56,054 nucleotides of DNA from Paracoccaceae bacterium (GCA_018223125.1 JAAEZA010000025.1:1-56054); one strand, 5' to 3'; numbered from the stretch's first letter, positions 1-8,991 are shown. The notes: generated from the sequence alone by a model not told the origin. Translations and numbers: made by a program.

Positions 1-1
1 T

Positions 2-349
2 CACACTGAACTGGGCGGGGATCGTGCGCTTTACACGGCGGTTTTCGTTCTGGCGATGAACTGGGATGTTTACGAAAGCATGCCCGATGACCTGCGTTCC
101 ATTCTGGATGCCGAAACCGGCAAGGCTCTGGGTGCGAAAGCGGCGCAAGCCATGCTGGACGCTGATGCGTTCGGCCGTTCCAAAGCGGAAGGCAACAACA
201 TCATTCAACTGGACGAAGCCGAAGTGGCGCGCTGGATTGAAGCCGCCCAGCCTGTTTACGACCGCTGGATTGCCCGTGCGAACGAAGAAGGCTTTGACGG
301 CGCGGCAGCCATCGAACAGGCCAAAAGCCTGATCGCAGAAAACCAGTAA
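2..349 (+). CDS. TRAP transporter substrate-binding protein, C-terminal part
   Basis: The reading frame is open from the window edge to the stop at 347-349, so this is the last ~115 residues of a protein that starts upstream. The C-terminal sequence (ALGAKAAQAMLDADAFGRSK, then ARWIEAAQPVYDRWIAR) is typical of the DctP-type periplasmic binding proteins of TRAP transporters. The next two genes are the small and large TRAP permeases, which supports this call. It would capture an organic acid or similar solute in the periplasm and hand it to the permease. The substrate cannot be told from the visible part. Confidence 0.8.
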   Translation, partial: HTELGGDRALYTAVFVLAMNWDVYESMPDDLRSILDAETGKALGAKAAQAMLDADAFGRSKAEGNNIIQLDEAEVARWIEAAQPVYDRWIARANEEGFDGAAAIEQAKSLIAENQ

Positions 350-369
350 ACCGACTTTACCCAAAACCA

Positions 370-397
370 GTCCGGTCCCCGAAGCGGGGGGCCGGAC
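370..397 (+). terminator. Stem-loop between TRAP binding-protein and permease genes
   Basis: An 11-bp stem (one G-U pair) is formed by 370-380 and 387-397, with a loop of about six bases. It lies in the 69-bp gap between the binding-protein stop and the small permease start. There is no strong run of T after it, so it is more likely an mRNA-stabilising or partly terminating hairpin than a full terminator. This would favour binding protein over permease. Confidence 0.6.
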
Positions 398-418
398 CTT
401 CCCGAGCGGATTTTCCCC

Positions 419-1036
419 ATGACATTCTATGAACGTACCGAACGTGGCATGACACGGCTTGCGGCTGGACTGGCGCTGCTTGGCGGTTTGGGCCTGATCT
501 TTGCGACGCTTGTAACCTGCGTAAGCATCCTGCTGAAACTCGGCGGGCGCATTTTTGACAACACGACAGAATCCCTTTCGTGGCTGCGCCCGATCCTCGG
601 GGAAGAGGAACTGGTCACTTATGGCGTCGGTTTTGCCCTGTTCGCAGCCCTGCCTTGGGTGATGATCCAGCGCGGCCACATCAAGATTGACCTGTTCGAA
701 CCGGTTTTCGGAGACAGGTTCAACCGTGTGCTGGATCTGATCGGTGATGTGATCCTTGCGGCACTGGCGTATCTGATCCTGACACGGCAGTGGTATATGC
801 TGTTTTCCAAGGCACGGGGTTCCAAGGAACCGCTCGGGAACCTTTTGTTGCAGGGGGATTTTGCAGCAGCGGCGGACCGGATGCGCACCAGTCAGGAATC
901 CCAGATCCTCGGCCTGCCGCTCTGGCCGACGTATATCGTGGCGGAAATCTGCGTTGCGGTTTTCTTTGTCGTCGCAGTCTTCTGCGTCTGGCGGCGTGTG
1001 CGCGCGCTCTTTTCTCCCTATACAACGGAAGTCTGA
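419..1036 (+). CDS. TRAP transporter small permease (DctQ family)
   Basis: This 205-residue membrane protein has four hydrophobic stretches (about residues 14-40, 62-82, 102-120 and 168-190). This fits the four-helix DctQ small subunit, which pairs with the large permease in a sodium-driven secondary uptake system for organic acids. It lies between the binding-protein gene and the large permease, whose start is 3 bp after its stop. The ribosome-binding site is weak. A stretch between helices 3 and 4 (about residues 128-160) is longer than in short DctQ proteins. Confidence 0.85.
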   Translation: MTFYERTERGMTRLAAGLALLGGLGLIFATLVTCVSILLKLGGRIFDNTTESLSWLRPILGEEELVTYGVGFALFAALPWVMIQRGHIKIDLFEPVFGDRFNRVLDLIGDVILAALAYLILTRQWYMLFSKARGSKEPLGNLLLQGDFAAAADRMRTSQESQILGLPLWPTYIVAEICVAVFFVVAVFCVWRRVRALFSPYTTEV

Positions 1037-1039
1037 TCC

Positions 1040-2386
1040 ATGCTGGACCTGATCTCAAACTCTTTGACCCCGTTCCAGATCGGCATGCTCGGCTTTCCCG
1101 TGTTGCTGGTGCTGATCGGCTTTCGCATTCCGCTGGCCGCGGCCATGTTTCTTGTCGGTCTGGTCGGCACCTATCTGGTGGCGGGCAACATGCGGATGAT
1201 GGACAGCCAGCTTAAGACTTTTGCCTACGGAACGCTGACCAATTATTCCCTGTCGATCATCCCGCTGTTCCTGTTGATGAGCGAATTTGCAACGCGGGGC
1301 GGTATGTCATCAGCCCTGTTCAAAGCAGCCGAAGCATGGCTTGGCCATCGTCGCGGCGGTTTGGCCATGGCCGCGATCGGCGCCTCTGCCGGATTTGGTG
1401 CGGTTTGCGGATCATCCCTTGCCACCGCGTCGAGCATGGGGCGTGTTGCCCTTCCGGAACTGGACCGCGCAGGTTACAGCGGTGCATTGTCGACCGGCGC
1501 ACTTGCGGCAGGGGGGACACTTGGCATCCTCATCCCGCCTTCTGTGGTTCTGGTTGTCTATGCCATCCTGGCCGAGGAAAACATCGAGAAACTGTTCACC
1601 GCCGCGCTGATCCCGGGCATTCTGGCGATGCTCGGCTATATGCTGACGGTAGCAATTTATACGCGGATGGTGCCGGGCAGTGGCAACAGCCTGCCGCGAT
1701 TGCCCTATGGCGAGCGGTTTCGCGCCCTTGTCGCGGTCTGGCCTGTGGTGGTGATCTTCACGCTGGTGATCGGCGGTATCTATACGGGGGCATTCTCTCC
1801 GACTGCGGCGGCGGCGGTCGGCGTGGCAGGCACTGCGATTGTTGCCATGTCGAAACGGGCGCTGAACTGGGCTGCTGTGAAGGACGCACTTTTGTCCACG
1901 GCACGAACCTCTGGCATGATCTTTTTCATCATCCTTGCGGCCGGCGTTTTCAATTCCTTCCTGTCCTCGGCGCAAGTGCCCCAAACGCTCGCCGCTGTGT
2001 TCCTTGAAACCAGCCTCAGCCCGTGGGTTATCCTGATCGGGATGCTGGTGCTTTATGTGGTGCTGGGGACGGTGATGGATTCGCTGGCCATGATCTTTCT
2101 GACGGTGCCGATTTTTGTACCGATCATCACGCAGCTGGATTTCGGTATTCCCCCTGCGGAAGTGGGCATCTGGTTCGGTATTCTGGTGCTGATGTCAGCG
2201 GAAATCGGGCTGATTACCCCGCCGGTGGGTATGAACCTGTTTGTGATCAATGCGATGGCAAAGAACATCAGCATTCGCGAAACCTACCGCGGGTCATTGC
2301 CCTTCGTGGCCTCCGATATTGTCCGGATTGCCGTTCTGGTGGCCTTCCCCTCAATCACCATGGTACTGGTGCGCTGGTTCTACTAG
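1040..2386 (+). CDS. TRAP transporter large permease (DctM family)
   Basis: This 448-residue polytopic inner-membrane protein has the usual DctM length and about 12 hydrophobic segments. The conserved family segments can be read: SGGxxG-like glycine-rich loops, AAGGTLGILIPPS near residue 155, and EIGLITPPVGMNLFVINAMA near residue 390. It forms the ion-coupled translocation channel of the TRAP system. It is the last gene of the operon: a perfect 9-bp stem-loop follows its stop, and the next gene is convergent. Confidence 0.93.
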   Translation: MLDLISNSLTPFQIGMLGFPVLLVLIGFRIPLAAAMFLVGLVGTYLVAGNMRMMDSQLKTFAYGTLTNYSLSIIPLFLLMSEFATRGGMSSALFKAAEAWLGHRRGGLAMAAIGASAGFGAVCGSSLATASSMGRVALPELDRAGYSGALSTGALAAGGTLGILIPPSVVLVVYAILAEENIEKLFTAALIPGILAMLGYMLTVAIYTRMVPGSGNSLPRLPYGERFRALVAVWPVVVIFTLVIGGIYTGAFSPTAAAAVGVAGTAIVAMSKRALNWAAVKDALLSTARTSGMIFFIILAAGVFNSFLSSAQVPQTLAAVFLETSLSPWVILIGMLVLYVVLGTVMDSLAMIFLTVPIFVPIITQLDFGIPPAEVGIWFGILVLMSAEIGLITPPVGMNLFVINAMAKNISIRETYRGSLPFVASDIVRIAVLVAFPSITMVLVRWFY

Positions 2387-2395
2387 AGAGAATGC

Positions 2396-2419
2396 GCAGG
2401 CAGGTTAAGCCCTGCCTGC
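2396..2419. terminator. Bidirectional stem-loop between convergent genes
   Basis: A perfect 9-bp stem (GCAGGCAGG at 2396-2404, CCTGCCTGC at 2411-2419) with a 6-base loop lies where the TRAP operon meets the convergent Hsp70-like gene. The stop codon of the Hsp70-like gene (2405-2407) is in the loop, so the hairpin overlaps the end of that gene. No clear U-tract is seen on either strand. Confidence 0.6.
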
Positions 2420-3655
2420 CGCCAGCGCCAGACCGTCTGTCACCGCTGTGAAAACTTCGGAAAAGCTGTGTGTCGCATCGGGGAACTCGGCCTTCATGGC
2501 GCTGGCGACCACAGACATCAGGCTCGACCCGCCGACATAAATCACCTTGTCAACCTGCGCATATCTCAGCCCCGCCCGTTTCACCGTGTCCTGCGCAGCG
2601 ACCCGCAATGCAGTATCATAGGGAGAGAGTAGCTTTGACAGGGCGATACCCGACAATGGCGCCTTCAGTCCGTGTAAAATCCCGTCAAGCGGGATCGCCG
2701 CATCAACCAGCCCTTTATTCGCGCTGATCTTGCCCTGTTCCACCCCGAAGGCAATTTCGTGGCCCAGCTCGTCCTCCAGCACCTCGGCCAGCCGGCCCAG
2801 CTTCTCTGCCTCTTCCGCCTGCCGCACCATATCTGCAACCATTTTGCGGTTCTGCGCGGTATAGAGAAAAGGGATTTTTTCCCATGTAGCCAGATCGTTG
2901 TAAATCGCATTTGGCGCGGGTTTTGTGCCTGATCCCATCACGTCGCGCAGCAGGCTGCCCTTGCCAAGCAGCGGCATCACCTGTGCAAAGCTGATGTCAT
3001 GGTCAAAATCGGTGCCCCCGATCCGTATTCCGTGATTGGCAAGGATTTCAACCTCGCCGTCCCGCGCACGAAACACCGAGAAATCCGAAGTACCGCCGCC
3101 GATGTCCACAATCAATCCGGTCTCACCCGACTGGTCGAGCGCACCGCTGGCAATGGCGGCGGCTTCCGGTTCGGCCATAAAGCTGACCTCTGTAAAACCG
3201 GCGGCGAGATAACAGGCGCGCAGGTCCGCTTCGGCCTGATCTTCGCGGGGATCGTCGCTGCCGTGAAACACCACGGGCCGCCCCGACAGGGCCTTGTCAA
3301 ATTTCAGGCCGGATTCTGCTTCGGCACGGGCTTTGATTTCCGCCAGAAACCGGCCGATGATATCGACAAAGCTGATGCGTTCATTGAACAACTGGCGCTT
3401 TTCGTGCATCAGGCTGGTGCCGAGCACCCGTTTCAACGCCCGCATGAAGCGTCCTTCCGCCCCCGCCAGCAGCGCCTGATTGGCCGGTTCCCCGATCAGG
3501 GTTTTACGACTTTCAAAGTCAAAGAAAAAGGTGGTCGGCAGGGTGGTGTCGCCACCGTCCATCGTAATCAACTGCGGTTTGCCATCGCGCAAATATCCTG
3601 CGGCAGAGTTCGAAGTACCGAAATCAATCCCGAGTGTGTGGCTGTTGTGGACCAT
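2405..3655 (-). CDS. Short Hsp70-like ATPase (YegD type)
   Basis: The 416-residue product begins with the actin/Hsp70 phosphate-1 motif (LGIDFGTSNSAAGY, residues 7-20). It also has the phosphate-2 motif (GLIVDIGGGTSDFSVF, about residue 190) and an adenosine loop (VIYVGGSSLMS, about residue 370). It is a nucleotide-binding domain only: the DnaK substrate-binding domain and lid are missing, as in E. coli YegD. It probably acts as a cytoplasmic chaperone-like ATPase with unknown client. The start at 3655 was chosen because AGGAG lies 8 bases upstream; an upstream start would add 18 unconserved residues. It is divergent from the glutaredoxin-MauE gene. Confidence 0.88.
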   Translation of the reverse strand: MVHNSHTLGIDFGTSNSAAGYLRDGKPQLITMDGGDTTLPTTFFFDFESRKTLIGEPANQALLAGAEGRFMRALKRVLGTSLMHEKRQLFNERISFVDIIGRFLAEIKARAEAESGLKFDKALSGRPVVFHGSDDPREDQAEADLRACYLAAGFTEVSFMAEPEAAAIASGALDQSGETGLIVDIGGGTSDFSVFRARDGEVEILANHGIRIGGTDFDHDISFAQVMPLLGKGSLLRDVMGSGTKPAPNAIYNDLATWEKIPFLYTAQNRKMVADMVRQAEEAEKLGRLAEVLEDELGHEIAFGVEQGKISANKGLVDAAIPLDGILHGLKAPLSGIALSKLLSPYDTALRVAAQDTVKRAGLRYAQVDKVIYVGGSSLMSVVASAMKAEFPDATHSFSEVFTAVTDGLALAAGRA

Positions 3656-3850
3656 TGCGAAGGCTCCTGTAATGCGACGGAAGCGGGGGTCTAGGGAGGT
3701 TGGCTTCACAAGTCAAGCAGCGCCGGCGTGTCAGGGGGGGACGGTCCGGATATTGAAAAGACTAAAGCGCGATCTACCGTTATCGGGACAGTGAAATCCC
3801 GCGGGACCGGCGCAAATCCTTGCGCGGCTCCGTATGTTCCGGAGGCATTG

Positions 3851-4660
3851 ATGGCACAGGCTCAAGCAATTGACTCACCGCAAACAGCCAAGAGCAAATC
3901 AACAGGCGAGGCTAAGACCGCCGCGCTCTATCGTATGGCAATGCCGGGGCATCTGTGTCCATTCGGTCTGAAGTCCAGATCCCTTTTGAAGCGTAAAGGC
4001 TATAAGGTGGACGACACCTTGTTGACCACGCGCGCGGAAGTGGATGCCTTCAAAGAAGCGCACGGCGTTGAAACAACCCCGATCACCTATATCAACGGAG
4101 AGCAGGTGGGCGGGTATTCCGATTTAAAGGAATTTTTCGGCTACAAGGTACTGGGCGAAGGTGACACGACGTATCAGCCGGTAATCGCGATTTTTGCCTC
4201 TACTGCCCTGATGGCGCTGGCAATTGTGCTAAACCTTTACGAAGGCTTCCCGATCCTTACCCTGTTCAAGTGGTTTTTCGCCACATCAATGGTGGCGCTG
4301 GCGATCCAGAAGCTTCAGGATGTGGAAGGGTTTGTGAACGGGTTCCTCGGTTATGATCTGCTCGCCCGTCGTTACGTGCCTTACGGGTATGCCTATCCGT
4401 TTCTGGAACTTTATGCAGGGATCGGGATGATGGCCTTGATCGGTCGCGACAGTTTCCTGATTTGGATGGTTGCGCCGGTCGCGCTGTTCATCGGCTTTAT
4501 AGGCGCGGTGAGCGTGATCAAGGCGGTTTATATCGACCGGCGCGAACTCACCTGTGCCTGCGTGGGCGGTGGTTCGAATGTGCCGCTCGGGGTGATTTCG
4601 CTTTCGGAAAACCTGATCATGGTGGGCATGGGGCTGTGGATGCTGCTTCCGCAGATCTAA
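3851..4660 (+). CDS. Glutaredoxin domain fused to MauE-like membrane domain
   Basis: The 269-residue product has an N-terminal glutaredoxin fold (about residues 25-95) with active site CPFG in place of CPYC and the cis-proline segment ETTPITYINGEQVGGY. Four or five hydrophobic segments follow (about residues 108-265), resembling MauE/DoxX redox-associated membrane proteins. A CAC pair near residue 233 is positioned to exchange electrons. It probably moves thiol electrons at the inner membrane. Only the first active-site Cys is present, so it is monothiol-like. GGAGG six bases upstream fixes the start at 3851; the upstream extension in the same frame is rejected. Confidence 0.8.
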   Translation: MAQAQAIDSPQTAKSKSTGEAKTAALYRMAMPGHLCPFGLKSRSLLKRKGYKVDDTLLTTRAEVDAFKEAHGVETTPITYINGEQVGGYSDLKEFFGYKVLGEGDTTYQPVIAIFASTALMALAIVLNLYEGFPILTLFKWFFATSMVALAIQKLQDVEGFVNGFLGYDLLARRYVPYGYAYPFLELYAGIGMMALIGRDSFLIWMVAPVALFIGFIGAVSVIKAVYIDRRELTCACVGGGSNVPLGVISLSENLIMVGMGLWMLLPQI

Positions 4661-4684
4661 GCTAAAATGAAGGAGGGACAGATT

Positions 4685-5071
4685 ATGCAAAATGACCGGA
4701 TTGAAGGCGGTTGCCTGTGTGGTGACGTACGGATCATTGCCAAGGGCGAACCGTTGCGGGTGGGGCTGTGCCATTGTTTATCCTGCCGCAAACATCACGG
4801 CGCAGTCTTTCACGCTTCGGCAATTTTTCCCGATACAGCGGTAGAGGTGCAAGGGAATTACAAATCCTATGAAGGCCGCGCCTTTTGCCCGAAATGCGGG
4901 TCTTCGGTGGTGTCGCGCAGTGGCAATGAAATAGAGGTCCACCTTGGCGCTCTGGATGCGCCGGACATTTTCCGGCCAACCTACGAATTATGGTGTTCGC
5001 GGCGCGAGGACTGGCTGCCCGACTTCCCCGAAACGCAGTGTTATGACGGGAACCGGACGGGCGGAATCTAG
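4685..5071 (+). CDS. GFA family (CENP-V/GFA domain) zinc protein
   Basis: The 128-residue product has the zinc cysteines of the glutathione-dependent formaldehyde-activating family: GGCLCGDVR (residues 9-17), CHCLSC (about 34-39) and CPKCGSS (about 74-80). Most bacterial members have no proven formaldehyde activity, so only the fold is named. AAGGAGGG just upstream supports the start at 4685 rather than the in-frame ATG at 4667. Its stop overlaps the stop of the convergent LysR gene by 3 bases (CTAG), so there is no room for a terminator between them. Confidence 0.88.
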   Translation: MQNDRIEGGCLCGDVRIIAKGEPLRVGLCHCLSCRKHHGAVFHASAIFPDTAVEVQGNYKSYEGRAFCPKCGSSVVSRSGNEIEVHLGALDAPDIFRPTYELWCSRREDWLPDFPETQCYDGNRTGGI

Positions 5072-5988
5072 CTGTCTTGCAAGGCGGAAACCAGCGCTTG
5101 CCGGAACAGGCGGATCGCAGGGGTTGGATCTTCCTCGCTGCGCGCCATGATGCCGACCGGCCCCGCCATGGCTTGGGTGTCAATCGGCAGGGTGATCATC
5201 TGGCCTGCTGCGATATCCCGCGCCACAACGCCCTGACTGATAACCCAGATCGCCTGCGCCGGGCCAAGCGTCATGGACCGGCCGAAAGAGCTCGACACGG
5301 TTTCCAGCCGGTTCGGCCAGTCTGTAATGCCCTGCGAAATCAGGAAGCGGTCCACCAGCGGGCGGATTGCGGCGTCAATTGGCGGATAAAGGATCAGGCT
5401 GTCGGTCAAAGCCTCCAGCCGCGTCTCCTGTGCAAGGGGATGTCCGGCAGCAGCGGCAAAAACCACCTGCTCGGCATAGAGTTGGGTAAAGGACAGGCCG
5501 GTCATGGTTTCGGGCTGCCCCATCCGTCCAAGCACCAGATCAAGCGCTCCGGACCGCAATCGTTCCAGCAGGGTGCGAATGCCGCCGTCCTCAACCGTGA
5601 CAGGGGTGGCGGGCGACAGTTCGCCAAATTGCAGGATCACATCAGGCAGCAGATCTGCAGCGACACTGGGCAGTGTGCCTATCCGCAGCGGAGTGGCACG
5701 TCCTGCGGACAATGCATCAAGGCTCGCCAATCCGTGGTTCAGCGCAGCAAGCCCCTGTTCTGCAAACTGGCGGAATACCGCGCCCTCACGGGTCAGGCGG
5801 ATGCCGCCGCGATCCCGATGCAGCAACGTCACCCCCAGAATCTCTTCAAGATCCCGCAGGGTTTTGGAAATCGCCGGTTGGGTCAGCATGATCTGTTCGG
5901 AAGCAGCCTTCAAACTGCCCCGCCGCACGGTCTCTACAAAGGCAGAGAGATGCCGCATCTTGATTTGTCGTAGACGATTACTTTCCAT
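5068..5988 (-). CDS. pcaQ: LysR-type regulator of protocatechuate genes (PcaQ-like)
   Basis: This 306-residue LysR protein has a winged-helix DNA-binding domain at residues 5-65 (MRHLSAFVETVRRGSLKAAS, LTQPAISKTLRDLEEILG) and a periplasmic-binding-like effector domain after it. The N-terminus (RQIKMRHL) and the position divergent from pobA-pcaCHG match PcaQ, which activates pca genes in response to beta-carboxy-muconate or its lactone in Agrobacterium and Sinorhizobium. The start at 5988 (MESNRL) gives the family length; the ORF could be extended 34 residues upstream but that stretch is unlike the family. Confidence 0.85.
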   Translation of the reverse strand: MESNRLRQIKMRHLSAFVETVRRGSLKAASEQIMLTQPAISKTLRDLEEILGVTLLHRDRGGIRLTREGAVFRQFAEQGLAALNHGLASLDALSAGRATPLRIGTLPSVAADLLPDVILQFGELSPATPVTVEDGGIRTLLERLRSGALDLVLGRMGQPETMTGLSFTQLYAEQVVFAAAAGHPLAQETRLEALTDSLILYPPIDAAIRPLVDRFLISQGITDWPNRLETVSSSFGRSMTLGPAQAIWVISQGVVARDIAAGQMITLPIDTQAMAGPVGIMARSEEDPTPAIRLFRQALVSALQDS

Positions 5989-6071
5989 TTTCGCAACTAA
6001 ATCACCTGTTTTATCATTTTTTATATCGAGAAAGGTGTAGTAACAAGTGTTGAGTTTAATGGGAGGCGGGC
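5989..6071. promoter_or_regulatory. Divergent pcaQ-pobA promoter region
   Basis: The 83-bp gap between pcaQ and pobA must hold both promoters and the LysR site. It is A/T-rich around 6008-6030. CACCT (6003-6007) and AGGTG (6033-6037) form an inverted pair 25 bases apart, spanning the AT-rich part. I did not find a good match to the ATAACC-N4-GGTTAA box described for PcaQ of Sinorhizobium, so the exact site is not assigned. Confidence 0.4.
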
Positions 6072-7241
6072 GTGAAGACACAAGTTGCAATCATTGGTGG
6101 TGGTCCTTCGGGGTTGTTGTTGTCCCAACTGCTGGACAAACACGGCATCGACAGCATCGTTCTGGAGCGAAAAACCAAGGACTATGTCCTGGGCCGCATC
6201 CGTGCCGGAGTTCTGGAGCAGGGGCTGGTCGGGCTGATGGAACAGGCCGGTTGCGCCGAACGGATGCACGCAGAGGGCTATCCCCACGACGGTACGCTGG
6301 TGTCCTACGGGGACGAGATTTTCCGCATTGATTTCGCCGAACTGACCGGAAAGCCCGTGATGGTCTATGGCCAGACCGAAGTGACCCGCGATCTCTACGC
6401 CGCACGGGAAAAGGCCGGCGGGAAAATCGAGTTTGAAGTAGAGGATGTGGTGATCAACGACGCCAATTCCGACGCGCCTTATGTCACCTATACAGTCGCG
6501 GGCGAGAGCCGCCGGATTGATTGCGATTTCGTTGCAGGCTGTGACGGGTTCCACGGTGTCAGCCGCCAGACCATCCCGCTTGATGTGCGCAAGGAATATG
6601 AAAAGGTCTATCCGTTCGGCTGGCTCGGCATCCTGAGCGAGACACCACCTGTGAACCACGAACTGATCTATTCCAATTCCGAACGGGGCTTTGCGCTTTG
6701 TTCCATGCGCAACGAAAACCTCAGCCGGTATTACATCCAGTGCTCGCTGAGCGACAGTCCCAAGGACTGGACGGACGAGGCGTTCTGGATGGAATTGAAA
6801 CGCCGCCTCCCCAAAGAGACTGCGGAAACCCTTGTGACAGGGCCTTCCATCGAAAAATCCATCGCGCCGCTGCGGTCTTTTGTGACCGAACCCATGCGCT
6901 GGGGCCGGTTGTTCCTTTGCGGGGATGCCGCCCATATTGTGCCGCCAACGGGGGCGAAGGGGCTGAATACGGCAGCGTCGGATGTGAACTACCTGTTTAA
7001 CGGATTGCGCGATTATTACGAATACGGTTCGCATGAAGGCATCGACAGCTATTCCGAAAAAGCCCTGAAACGGGTCTGGAAAGCGGAACGGTTTTCATGG
7101 TGGTTCTCTTCGCTGATGCACCGCTACCCCGACCAGTCGGAGTTTGATCTGAAGATGCAGATCGCCGAGCTGGAATTCCTGCGTTCCAACACGGCGGCGC
7201 AACAGGCGATGGCGGAAAATTACGTTGGCCTGCCCTATTAA
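6072..7241 (+). CDS. pobA: 4-hydroxybenzoate 3-monooxygenase
   Basis: The 389-residue flavoprotein oxidises 4-hydroxybenzoate to protocatechuate with NADPH and O2. It has the FAD-binding GGGPSG (residues 9-14), the RIRAGVLEQG segment, the DG motif (CDGFHGVSRQ, about 157-166) and the GD motif (CGDAAHIVPPTGAKGLN, about 284-300). Long blocks match Pseudomonas PHBH from memory (YPFGWLG, ELIYSNSERGFALCS, ENYVGLPY at the C-terminus). It starts with GTG, with GGGAGG upstream. It is the first gene of the operon, and the pcaC start follows its stop by 10 bp. Confidence 0.96.
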   Translation: MKTQVAIIGGGPSGLLLSQLLDKHGIDSIVLERKTKDYVLGRIRAGVLEQGLVGLMEQAGCAERMHAEGYPHDGTLVSYGDEIFRIDFAELTGKPVMVYGQTEVTRDLYAAREKAGGKIEFEVEDVVINDANSDAPYVTYTVAGESRRIDCDFVAGCDGFHGVSRQTIPLDVRKEYEKVYPFGWLGILSETPPVNHELIYSNSERGFALCSMRNENLSRYYIQCSLSDSPKDWTDEAFWMELKRRLPKETAETLVTGPSIEKSIAPLRSFVTEPMRWGRLFLCGDAAHIVPPTGAKGLNTAASDVNYLFNGLRDYYEYGSHEGIDSYSEKALKRVWKAERFSWWFSSLMHRYPDQSEFDLKMQIAELEFLRSNTAAQQAMAENYVGLPY

Positions 7242-7251
7242 GGAGACCCTG

Positions 7252-7632
7252 ATGACCACGCGTTTTGAAACAGGAATGGCCGTGCGCCGCGAGGTTCTGG
7301 GAGCGGCCCATGTGGACCGCGCCGAAGCCGGTAAAACTGCCTTTGACGAACCGTTCCAGAGCCTGATTACCGAAGGGGCTTGGGGTACGCTCTGGGCGGA
7401 TGAGACGATTTCGCGGCGGGATCGTTCCCTGCTGACGCTTTCGCTGCTGGCGGCGATGGGGAATTTCGAAGAAATCCCGATGCACATTCGCGCCACACAG
7501 AACACTGGTGCCAAGCCGGAAGAGGTGATGCAGGCGTTCATGCATGTAGCGGTTTATGCAGGGGTGCCAAAAGCAAACCATGCGATTAAGCTGGCCAAAG
7601 AGACCTACAAGGAATTGGGAATAGACCTATGA
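7252..7632 (+). CDS. pcaC: 4-carboxymuconolactone decarboxylase
   Basis: The 126-residue product is a stand-alone PcaC of the carboxymuconolactone decarboxylase/AhpD fold, converting 4-carboxymuconolactone to beta-ketoadipate enol-lactone. Segments [37 protein letters not shown] and [20 protein letters not shown] are typical. The start at 7252 has AAGGAG upstream and removes nine residues of read-through from the pobA end. The stop overlaps the pcaH start (ATGA), which suggests coupled translation. Confidence 0.95.
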   Translation: MTTRFETGMAVRREVLGAAHVDRAEAGKTAFDEPFQSLITEGAWGTLWADETISRRDRSLLTLSLLAAMGNFEEIPMHIRATQNTGAKPEEVMQAFMHVAVYAGVPKANHAIKLAKETYKELGIDL

Positions 7633-8366
7633 GCCCGATCAAACCCACCGGCGGTTTCATCCCGCGGGACAGGAACTGGCAGCCCGATGCGCTGACGCCC
7701 CCTTATAAAACCAGCATCAAACGCAGTCCGCAGGCGGCGTTGCTGTCTTTCCCCACAACCCTGTCCGAAGAAACCTCTCCGGTGTTCGGGCATAACATTC
7801 TGGGCGAGCTCGACAACGATTTGATCCACAATTACGCCAAAGCGGGTGAATCTGCCATTGGTCCGCGGATCATCGTGCACGGTCGCGTGTTCGATGAAAA
7901 CGGGCGCGGCGTACCAAATGCGCTGGTAGAATTCTGGCAGGCCAATGCAGGCGGGCGCTACCGTCACAAGAAAGAGGCCTATCAGGCTGCGCTTGACCCG
8001 AACTTTGGCGGCTGCGGGCGCACGATCACGGCGGAAGACGGCTCTTACGAGTTTCGCACAATCCAGCCCGGTCCCTATCCATGGCCCAACGGCATGAATG
8101 ACTGGCGCCCCGCCCATATCCATTTTTCGGTGTTCGGCCACGGCTTTGCCCAGCGGCTGATCACCCAGATGTACTTCGAAGGCGATCCCCATATAAAGCT
8201 CTGCCCGATTGTTGGTGTTCTGAAGAGCCAGGAGGCGGTTGATGCGCTGACAGCCCTTCTGGACATGAACCGCACTGTCCCGATGGACAGCCGCGCCTAT
8301 AAGTTTGACATGGTGCTGCGCGGACGGCGGCAGACCTATTTTGAGAACCGCAAGGAGGGGCTGTAA
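7629..8366 (+). CDS. pcaH: Protocatechuate 3,4-dioxygenase beta subunit
   Basis: The 245-residue subunit carries the non-haem Fe(III) site of the intradiol dioxygenase that opens protocatechuate to 3-carboxy-cis,cis-muconate. Iron-ligand candidates are visible: Tyr in GGRYRHK, Tyr in PGPYPW, and the two His of [11 protein letters not shown]. It has the family N-terminal extension ([17 protein letters not shown]) that contacts the alpha subunit. It overlaps pcaC by 4 bp and is followed by pcaG after 2 bp, in keeping with an equimolar complex. Confidence 0.97.
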   Translation: MSPIKPTGGFIPRDRNWQPDALTPPYKTSIKRSPQAALLSFPTTLSEETSPVFGHNILGELDNDLIHNYAKAGESAIGPRIIVHGRVFDENGRGVPNALVEFWQANAGGRYRHKKEAYQAALDPNFGGCGRTITAEDGSYEFRTIQPGPYPWPNGMNDWRPAHIHFSVFGHGFAQRLITQMYFEGDPHIKLCPIVGVLKSQEAVDALTALLDMNRTVPMDSRAYKFDMVLRGRRQTYFENRKEGL

Positions 8367-8368
8367 CC

Positions 8369-8983
8369 ATGACCCAACGGCTCGATTATCTGAAAGAAAG
8401 CCCCAGCCAGACCGCCGGCCCTTATGTGCACATCGGGTGCACGCCGAATTTCACCGGAATTGAAATCTATGGCGGTGATCTTGGCACCTCGATGAAAACC
8501 GGCCCTGTGAAGGGGGAAGAGATCACCATCAAGGGCATCGTCTATGATGGCACCGGCACCCCGCTGCGGGATGCAATGATCGAGATCTGGCAACCGGATG
8601 CGGCAGGGCTGTTCGCCTCTGCCAATGAAACCCGCGGGCAGGCCGATCCGAACTTCACCGGATGGGGACGTTCACCCGGCGACATGAACACGGGCGAATT
8701 TACTTTTGAAACCGTAAAACCCGGTGCCGTGCCGTTTCCCGATGGCCGGATGCAGGCGCCCCATATTACCGTTTGGGTCGTGGCACGGGGGATCAACCTC
8801 GGTCTGCACACTCGTATCTATTTCGCGGATGAGCCCGAGGCCAATGCCGCCGACCCGATCCTGACGCGGATCGAACACCAGAACCGTATCCCCACACTGC
8901 TGGCCGAAAAATCGGCCGATGGCAGCTATCGTTTCGATATTCATCTTCAAGGGCCGCAAGAGACCATCTTTTTCGACATTTAA
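8369..8983 (+). CDS. pcaG: Protocatechuate 3,4-dioxygenase alpha subunit
   Basis: The 204-residue subunit begins with the typical ESPSQTAGPYVHIGCTPNF. It has the same beta-sandwich as PcaH but lacks the full iron ligand set; the equivalent of the HxH segment reads APHITVWVVARG, with one His. It shapes the substrate pocket in the alpha-beta protomer. GGAGG lies just upstream of the ATG within the end of pcaH. Confidence 0.96.
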   Translation: MTQRLDYLKESPSQTAGPYVHIGCTPNFTGIEIYGGDLGTSMKTGPVKGEEITIKGIVYDGTGTPLRDAMIEIWQPDAAGLFASANETRGQADPNFTGWGRSPGDMNTGEFTFETVKPGAVPFPDGRMQAPHITVWVVARGINLGLHTRIYFADEPEANAADPILTRIEHQNRIPTLLAEKSADGSYRFDIHLQGPQETIFFDI

Positions 8984-8991
8984 GAGGCATC

